The notes under the pieces: generated by a model
What the model saw: the letters and a program-made list of their open reading frames with translations, nothing else
What the model was told of the DNA's origin: nothing
Database searches by the model: none
Program-made: the position numbers and the translations under genes
DNA from: Betaproteobacteria bacterium
GTDB lineage: Bacteria; Pseudomonadota; Gammaproteobacteria; Burkholderiales; SG8-39
NCBI GenBank assembly: GCA_009693435.1
Contig: SHXF01000018.1
Coordinates: 1-53,384, forward strand
Direction of reading: 5' to 3'
Length of the DNA: 53,384 bases
Shown: in pieces, positions 48,208 through 53,384 of the stretch
Layout: each line of letters starts with the position of its first letter
Numbering within the stretch: the stretch's first letter is position 1

Positions 48208-49215
48208 CTATTCGAGCTTCAGCCCCATGCGCTTCACCAGTTCGCGATTGACCGTCAGGTCGTGCCGCACTATCTGTTCCAGTTCCGCGGGCGTGCTGGT
48301 GATGCCCGCCATGCCGGTATCGTTCAGCCTCGAGCGCAGTTCAGGTGTTGCGAGAGCGCGCGCGATGGTGGCGTTCAGCTTTTCTATGACCGGCCGCGGC
48401 GTGCCGGTCGGCGCGAAAACCGCCTGCCAGGAAACGAACCCCGAGTCGCGCACCACCTTGTTCACGTCGGGCACGTTCGGCAGGACGTCGCCGATGCGCG
48501 GGCCGCCGGTTGCCAGACCGACCACCTTGCCGCTCAGGATGTGCGGTATCACCAGGCCCAGTCCCATTGCGGTCGCGCCCACCTCCCCGGTGAGCACCGC
48601 CTGCGTGGCGGGGCCGGTGCCCTTGTACGCCACGTGCACCAGCTGGATGCCGGCCTTCCAGATGAGCATCTCCATGCCCATGTGGGTGGCATGGCCGATG
48701 CCGCCGCTCGAATAGTTGATCTGCCCCGGCCGCGCGCGCGCCAGCTTCAGGAATTCCTCCATCGATTTCACGCCGAGGGAAGGATGCGCGACGAAGCCGA
48801 ACGGCACTTGCACCACCATCGATACGCCCGCGAAATCGCGCACCGGGTCGTAGGGGAGCTTCGCGTAGAGGTGCGGGGCGATCGCCAGGATGCTGTCCGA
48901 GCCATAGAGCAGCGTGTAGCCGTCGGCGGGTGATTTCGCGGTTGCCTCGCCGGCGAGTGTGCCGCCCGCGCCGGGTCGGTTCTCGATAAGGAATTGCTGC
49001 CCGAGAAATTCGGACACCTTGGCGAACAGCACGCGCGACATGACATCGGCGAGGGAGCCGGTGGTATTGCCTATCATCACCCGCACCAGCCGGTTCGGAT
49101 ATTCCTGGGCGAACGCTGCGCCGGCGGCAAGCCAGCCGGCGCAGGCAAATACCAGCGCACAGACGGATTTGCGGGGCAAGGAACACGAAAGCACTCTTGG
49201 TTGGGTGTTGCCCAT
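48208..49215 (-). CDS. Tripartite tricarboxylate transporter solute-binding protein (Bug/TctC)
   Basis: 335 residues from MGNTQPRVLSCSLPRK; the start at 49215 has GGAG upstream, and the frame to 49287 is probably not used. The signal peptide 'SVCALVFACAGWLAAGAAFAQE' follows a basic n-region. Bug motifs: 'YPNRLVRVMIGNTTGSLADVMSRVLFAKVSEFLGQ', 'LIENRPGAGGTLAGE', 'SPADGYTLLYG' and 'VHVAYKGTGPATQA'. 'IGNTTGSLADV' differs from the usual 'PFxPGGxxD' ligand loop, so the ligand may differ from di- or tricarboxylates. Third orphan Bug protein here; no TctAB. Confidence 0.9.
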   Translation of the reverse strand: MGNTQPRVLSCSLPRKSVCALVFACAGWLAAGAAFAQEYPNRLVRVMIGNTTGSLADVMSRVLFAKVSEFLGQQFLIENRPGAGGTLAGEATAKSPADGYTLLYGSDSILAIAPHLYAKLPYDPVRDFAGVSMVVQVPFGFVAHPSLGVKSMEEFLKLARARPGQINYSSGGIGHATHMGMEMLIWKAGIQLVHVAYKGTGPATQAVLTGEVGATAMGLGLVIPHILSGKVVGLATGGPRIGDVLPNVPDVNKVVRDSGFVSWQAVFAPTGTPRPVIEKLNATIARALATPELRSRLNDTGMAGITSTPAELEQIVRHDLTVNRELVKRMGLKLE

Positions 49216-49436
49216 GGGGACTCCGGGGTCAGGATCGAATGAGCCGCAGAATGCGTTACTGTCGGCCGATGAAAGGCACGCATGCATGTCTGTCGTGCTT
49301 TACGTGATACGGGAGAGCCGGTTATTGTAGTGGTCTCCGCCGTATCGGGATAGGAATCGATGGCGCGTTGCCACGAATGGATGGCGCGTCATGGGGCAAT
49401 CCGCGTTTTTTCCCAACCACCCATGCAAGGAATCGT

Positions 49437-49877
49437 ATGAGTTCACTGACGCTGGCCGCCGCCGCCACCATTGTCGATGCCAGTCTGGTCAAAGGCCGCG
49501 AGCTGGGTTTTGCGCCGCTCGCGGTGGTGGTACTCGATGAGCGCGGCTGTCTCAAGGCGGCGAAAGCCGAAGACGGCTGCAGCCTGCTGCGCGTACAGAT
49601 AGCCAGCGGCAAGGCGTGGGGCGTGCTCGGCATGGGATTCGGCGGGCGCGAACTGGCGCGGCGTTCAGTGAAGGCGCCGGCGTTCTTCACTGCGCTGATC
49701 GAAATGTCCGACGGGCGCTTCGTACCCGGAGCGGGCGGGGTGCTGGTCCGCGACGCGGCCGGCGCGCTGCTGGGCGCGGTGGGGATCAGCGGCGATACCG
49801 GCGAGAACGACGAGGTCTGCGCGGTGTACGGCATCGGCACCGCCGGGCTGCGTGCCGATACCGGCGACAAAGCCTGA
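49437..49877 (+). CDS. GlcG/HbpS-family heme-binding-like protein
   Basis: 146 residues from MSSLTLAAAATIVDASLVKGREL. 'LAAAATIVDASLVKGRELGFAPLAVVVLDERGCLKAAKAEDG' is the family opening; 'ASGKAWGVLGMGFGGREL' and 'GGVLVRDAAGALLGAVGISGDTGENDEVCAVYGI' are its central and C-terminal strands ('GAVGVSG....DE'). Relatives include GlcG, the extracellular HbpS and PduO C-domains. There is no signal peptide, so the protein is cytoplasmic. Often found beside catabolic genes with no defined role. The next gene (M24 remnant) follows after 119 bp and may share its transcript. Confidence 0.82.
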   Translation: MSSLTLAAAATIVDASLVKGRELGFAPLAVVVLDERGCLKAAKAEDGCSLLRVQIASGKAWGVLGMGFGGRELARRSVKAPAFFTALIEMSDGRFVPGAGGVLVRDAAGALLGAVGISGDTGENDEVCAVYGIGTAGLRADTGDKA

Positions 49878-49996
49878 ACGGCGCGCTATACCCGCATGAA
49901 CCTGCTCATCCTGCTCACGTTGTGCTCGAAGACCCCGTATGGCATCAGCGGCGAACAAGTGGCGAAGACCGTTAACCGTTCCACCGGAACGCACAC

Positions 49997-50674
49997 GTGA
50001 CAGACATCGCAGAACGCATCAACAATCCCGTATCCACCGCGGAACTGGAGCGCCGCTGGGCCGCCGTGCGCGCGGCGATGGCCGAGCACAAGGTCGACGT
50101 GCTGCTGATGCAGGCCAACAATGACTTCATGGGCGGCTACGTCAAGTACTTCACCGACATCCCGGCGACCAATGGCTACGTGCAGACGGTGATTTTCCCC
50201 AGGGACGATCGCATGACCGTGATCGGCCAGGGGCCGTTCGGCCTGGACCGGCAACTCGCCGAAGGCGACCCGCTGCGCCGCGGTGTGGCGCGCCACATGG
50301 GCACGCCGAGCTATGCCTCGGTGCCGTACTCGGCCGGCTACGACGGCGCGCTCGCCGAGATGGCGATGGCGCGCTACGCCGGGGCGAAGGTGGGCATGCT
50401 GGGCACGGCGGCGATTTCGTACGCGCTGATCGATCATCTGAAGCGCGGCATTCTCTCGGGCGCGAACTTCGTCGATGCCTCCGACATGGTGGAGCGGCCG
50501 CTGGTGCGTTTCGATGAACCGATGGCGATCGGCGCCAGCATGTATTTCGCGCTGCATCCGGCCTATGTCACCGAACGCACCTACAGCTGGACCTGCGACA
50601 ATTTTCTGCTGAACGCGCAAGGCGCCATCGAGAAGCTGCACCGCATGCCGCAGAAAATATTCGAGCTGGGCTGA
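49997..50674 (+). pseudogene. M24 (Xaa-Pro aminopeptidase/creatinase) family gene with a large in-frame internal deletion
   Basis: The 225-codon ORF is intact but lacks the catalytic core. Residues 1-165 are a creatinase-type N-domain ('TAELERRWAAVRAAMAEHKVDVLLMQANNDFMGGYVKYFTDIP'). At 'FVDASDMVE' (about 50485) it jumps to 'RPLVRFDEPMAIGASMYFALHPAYVTERTYSWTCDNFLL', which is the end of the pita-bread domain. Family members have about 390-410 residues with five metal ligands (D, D, H, E, E) in the missing 170 or so. The break sits where an 'MVERPLVR'-like site recurs in full-length homologues, suggesting deletion between short repeats. It cannot be an active peptidase; it might still fold as an N-domain protein. 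Confidence 0.75.
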
Positions 50675-50739
50675 TCCGGTTCGATGCTGAAGGAGGCGCT
50701 CGGCGCGCCTGACATCGTGGCGCGCTCGATTGCCGGCAG

Positions 50740-51993
50740 TTAGTACTGCCCCTTCGGTTCAAGGCCGAGCCGGTGCTGGCCGTACATGCTGCCCACCCAG
50801 TCCCAGTTCAGGCTGACGTGCTTGGCAACGGCATGGGCGTCGCGCCACGCGCGCTGTATGCCAGAGGAAAGGAACAGGCCGCCGCCGCCGACCGCCGCGT
50901 ACAGCAGGTCCGCAGCCTGGCAGGTGAGTTTCACCGCGAAGGCCTGGTCGCGCCGGTTGCGGATGCGCGTGTCGACGGAAATGGCCTCCCCGGCGGCCAC
51001 TGCGCTTTGCACTTCCCGCATGTCGCGGTACAGCAGCAGGCTGGCCGCGTCGAGGCAGGCAGCCGCTTCCGCCACTTTGATTTGAATCGTCTGGAACTCG
51101 GCCATCTTGTTGCCGCCGCCGGATACGGCGCCCTTGGTCACCCTGACCCTGGCCATGTCGAGAAATTCTTCGAGCGCGCCCTGCACGACCCCGATGGCAG
51201 GCACTACCAGTGACACAGGCACGCCGGCCAGAAAAGGAATGCGGTAGATCGGATTCTTGTTCACCGCGGTACCCGGCGGATTACTGGATGACAACTGCGG
51301 AAAGGTCAGCATGCGGTGGCGCGGCACGAATAATTCATCGCCTATGACGATGTTTTTGCTTCCGGTACCTGCGAGCCCGACCGTGTGCCAGTTGTCTTCG
51401 ATGGTGCATTCGCGCGCCGGAACCAGGAGAAAACCGGGCACAGGCCCTTTGCCGCCGGCCTCGGGCGGGAACATCACGCCCACCAGCATCCAGCTTGCGT
51501 TGTCGCAGTTGCTGGTGAATCCCCATTTACCCTTGATCCGGAAACCGCCCTCCGCGGCGAGCGCCTGCGCCTGGGGCGCGTAGGAGCCGGCGATCACGGC
51601 ACAGGGGCTGTCCTGTTCGATTTCGTCCTGCGCTTCCTCGGGGAATGCGCCGAGCATCCATTGATGAACCACGCCCAGCCCATAGCACCAGGCGCTGGAA
51701 GCGCAACCGCGGGCGAGTTCGCTCGATATGTCCATCAGTTCGGTGAATCCGTACTCGAATCCGCCGAAGCGTGCCGGCTGCATCAGGCGAAACAGATCGG
51801 CATCATGAAGCATCTGCGTCGTCTCCACGCTGACGCGCCGATCGCGCTCGGTTTGCTCCGCGCGCGCGCGCAGCACCGGCGCCAGCGCTTGCGCTCGTGA
51901 TCTGAGCTCTGCGACAGGTACGCGTGTTCCAGTCGGTGCGCCTGTTTGCTTCCCGTCTGAGGCGGATTGAGCCTGCGTCGTGACTTCAGCCAT
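50740..51993 (-). CDS. Acyl-CoA-dehydrogenase-fold flavin-dependent monooxygenase (group D)
   Basis: A 417-residue protein: 'LRARAEQTERDRRVSVETTQMLHDADLFRLMQPARFGGFEYGFTELMDISSELARGCASSAWCYG' (typical of HsaA/HpaB-like oxygenases), 'GGFRIKGKWGFTSNCDNASWMLVG', 'WHTVGLAGTGSKNIVIGDELFVPRHRML', and a C-terminal 'AADLLYAAVGGGGLFLSSGIQRAWRDAHAVAKHVSLNWDWVGSMYG'. Such enzymes use reduced flavin from a partner reductase to hydroxylate aromatic or steroid-derived phenols. No reductase gene is adjacent. It lies 20 bp upstream of the MetE-like gene's stop, same strand, as the distal gene of that operon. Confidence 0.85.
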   Translation of the reverse strand: MAEVTTQAQSASDGKQTGAPTGTRVPVAELRSRAQALAPVLRARAEQTERDRRVSVETTQMLHDADLFRLMQPARFGGFEYGFTELMDISSELARGCASSAWCYGLGVVHQWMLGAFPEEAQDEIEQDSPCAVIAGSYAPQAQALAAEGGFRIKGKWGFTSNCDNASWMLVGVMFPPEAGGKGPVPGFLLVPARECTIEDNWHTVGLAGTGSKNIVIGDELFVPRHRMLTFPQLSSSNPPGTAVNKNPIYRIPFLAGVPVSLVVPAIGVVQGALEEFLDMARVRVTKGAVSGGGNKMAEFQTIQIKVAEAAACLDAASLLLYRDMREVQSAVAAGEAISVDTRIRNRRDQAFAVKLTCQAADLLYAAVGGGGLFLSSGIQRAWRDAHAVAKHVSLNWDWVGSMYGQHRLGLEPKGQY

Positions 51994-52013
51994 GCAACCT
52001 CCTGCTTTTTGAA

Positions 52014-53057
52014 CTAGGACTGTCCGATCGGCTGCGCCGCCTGGACGTGGATATCGAGCAATGCGGGTATCGTATCAGCCGGCCTGCGGGACATGCCGCA
52101 TTCCGTGCCGATGCCGAATTTCGCCACGTAGCGCCGCGCCGTATCAATCCGCTTGCGCGTCCCCTCGACACCGCCGGTAATGTGCACCAGTCCGAGATAG
52201 AGTTCGGTTTCCGCCGGCAGCCTGAGCTCGGCGAGCGGCGCGAAATAGGCGTCGTCGCTGCGATCGCGCGGAACCGGCAGATGAATGAACTGCAGCGGCC
52301 TGGCAAGCCCGGCGATGACACCATTGCTCACCCGCACCATGATCTTCGTGTCCGTCGGCTCCTTGAAATGCTTGTGGCCGAAATCACCGTAACACAGGTG
52401 ATAGCCGAGTTCCACCGCGCGCGGCACCCGGTTGCCGATCCGGACCAGGCTCTCGATGCTCCCCTTTTCCGGGTCCGCCATGTGACTCGGCATCACGCCT
52501 TCGATGATTGCGAATTCGATGGCCACGTCCCACTGTATCGCCAGTTCTTCGGACGGAATCGCCGCCGCCATCTGGTCCACTTCCGTCAGCATCCGGGTTT
52601 CGTAGGCCTGCTCGACTACAGCCTGACACTCGGGCAAGAACGAGGACTGTACCGGCGCGAGCGGTGTGGGCAGGCACACCATGAAACGCACGCCCTTGGG
52701 AATCACGCCGGCCTCTTTCTGCCGGCAAAACTCGGCGTACGATGCGATGGCCGCATCGGCATAGCCAAGCGAGGAGAAGACGATCTCCTCCGCCCGGACA
52801 CCGTCCTTGATCCTGAGTCTGGGACGCGCCTTGTAGGGGCCGCTCATGACCGCCTCTTTTTCAAACTGCGGCATACCAGCAAAGATGTTGAACTGGCCGG
52901 TGATCCAGTTTTTCCGGATGCCGGTCTCGCCGTCCGGAATGCGGCAGACATGTCGCCCGAGTTCCCGACCGATCAGCTGGAATACCGCCTTGCTGTCTTC
53001 GAGCGGAATGCTGCCTACGAGGTGCACGCCCGCGGGCTGGATTGGAGTGGACGTCAT
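52014..53057 (-). CDS. MetE-like (cobalamin-independent methionine synthase superfamily) protein
   Basis: 347 residues from MTSTPIQPAGVHLVGSIPLED; the start at 53057 follows AGAGGAGGAAATC. It has a UROD/MetE-type barrel with 'VHLVGSIPLEDSKAVFQLIGRELG', 'RIPDGETGIRKNWITGQF', 'IQWDVAIEFAIIEGVMP' and, at the C-terminus, 'FGIGTECGMSRRPADTIPALLDIH' with the Cys expected of the zinc site. The usual HxC ligand pair is not obvious. Co-directional with and upstream of the flavin monooxygenase gene, suggesting one degradative operon. It is only distantly like the relative at 10892-12070. Function is unknown. Confidence 0.75.
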   Translation of the reverse strand: MTSTPIQPAGVHLVGSIPLEDSKAVFQLIGRELGRHVCRIPDGETGIRKNWITGQFNIFAGMPQFEKEAVMSGPYKARPRLRIKDGVRAEEIVFSSLGYADAAIASYAEFCRQKEAGVIPKGVRFMVCLPTPLAPVQSSFLPECQAVVEQAYETRMLTEVDQMAAAIPSEELAIQWDVAIEFAIIEGVMPSHMADPEKGSIESLVRIGNRVPRAVELGYHLCYGDFGHKHFKEPTDTKIMVRVSNGVIAGLARPLQFIHLPVPRDRSDDAYFAPLAELRLPAETELYLGLVHITGGVEGTRKRIDTARRYVAKFGIGTECGMSRRPADTIPALLDIHVQAAQPIGQS

Positions 53058-53384
53058 GATTTCCTCCTCTGTTCGCTTCGATCGATTGAATCTGCAGCTG
53101 TTGACCTTTCGGTCGGCCGGAACGGGCAACGCGCGCGACACGGGAAAAATTGCCGGGAGCAGGCGTTCACAGGGTACGAAAACCTTGAAGAACCAACTCC
53201 CTCGACCCTGTGAAATTCAGCCTGTTGGCCAAGATGACCATAACTCCGCTCTAAGCCATCTGCGCATAAAGGATGTCATTGTTCAGAAAGGATTTTCGCG
53301 AGCGCCCCGTTCCCCAAAAGGGCGAATATTTCCGCTCTAAGAAATCTGGTCAGTGTTAAAAGAGGCAGATAACGCCCAGCCACA
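53058..53384. other. Terminal non-coding stretch with one spaced direct repeat
   Basis: No supported gene. It should contain the promoter of the minus-strand MetE-like operon. TCCGCTCTAAG followed by two or three variable bases and ATCTG occurs at 53245 and again at 53331, 86 bp apart. This could be paired regulator sites or the edge of a repeat continuing beyond the window. Confidence 0.4.

Overview
The window is high-GC, densely coded DNA from what looks like an environmental betaproteobacterium, probably Burkholderiales. This rests on gene content: three tripartite-tricarboxylate (Bug/TctC) solute-binding proteins, a branched-chain-type ABC binding protein, two adjacent acyl-CoA dehydrogenases, CoA ligase, IclR regulator, short-form phosphatidylserine decarboxylase, proteobacterial gshA and an RND pump. 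The taxonomic call is inference from content and base composition only. No tRNA, rRNA, CRISPR array, prophage or intact insertion sequence was seen.

Layout. 1-1977: 3' part of a HyuB/acetone-carboxylase-type subunit. 2098-7218: a toxin-antitoxin-rich stretch holding a VapC tail remnant, a RelE-like pair, a MazEF-like pair, a beheaded AAA+ ATPase, a three-gene PIN/antitoxin/HigA-like operon and a VapBC pair, with the housekeeping gene psd embedded. 7312-10653: an MFS-PlsC lysophospholipid transporter/acyltransferase fusion behind an odd start region, then an ABC binding protein. 10892-12545 (minus): a MetE-like protein and a small exported protein. 12898-16472: haloalkane dehalogenase and two acyl-CoA dehydrogenases. 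16694-18705 (minus): CapA-like protein coupled to a Bug protein. 18739-24789: SnoaL-like protein, glycosyltransferase, enoyl-CoA hydratase, acyl-CoA ligase and alpha/beta hydrolase. 24808-30885 (minus): a complete RND efflux operon in the order pump, adaptor, outer-membrane channel. 31064-36544: DUF4143 ATPase, Bug protein, ornithine cyclodeaminase-like protein, DapA-like protein and hexose-6-phosphate mutarotase. 36848-38389: gshA. 38609-42449: IclR regulator divergent from an LLM flavin oxidoreductase, VOC protein and alcohol dehydrogenase. 42520-50674: tspO pseudogene, conserved hypothetical protein, MmgE/PrpD protein, PilZ-like protein, quinone oxidoreductase, Bug protein, GlcG/HbpS protein and an internally deleted M24 peptidase. 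50740-53057 (minus): flavin-dependent oxygenase and a second MetE-like protein.

How the genes fit together: most accessory genes look catabolic. They cover uptake (Bug and ABC binding proteins without their permeases), CoA activation and beta-oxidation-type steps (ligase, hydratase, dehydrogenases), dehalogenation, flavin oxygenation and carbonyl or lyase chemistry. Defence and cell-envelope genes (RND pump, psd, MFS-PlsC, gshA) are interspersed.

The most unusual property is a set of at least 13 short tandem-repeat arrays (units of 9, 10, 12, 14, 18 or 39 bp). Each has its own private unit sequence, and nearly all sit at the 5' end of a gene, sometimes over the start codon. In two cases a 14-bp unit creates 5-codon mini-cistrons whose stop overlaps the next start (GTGA or ATGA), so the main ORF appears reachable only by re-initiation or by slippage. 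One of these lies directly behind a strong hairpin leader. This pattern is the best candidate here for an undescribed biological feature.
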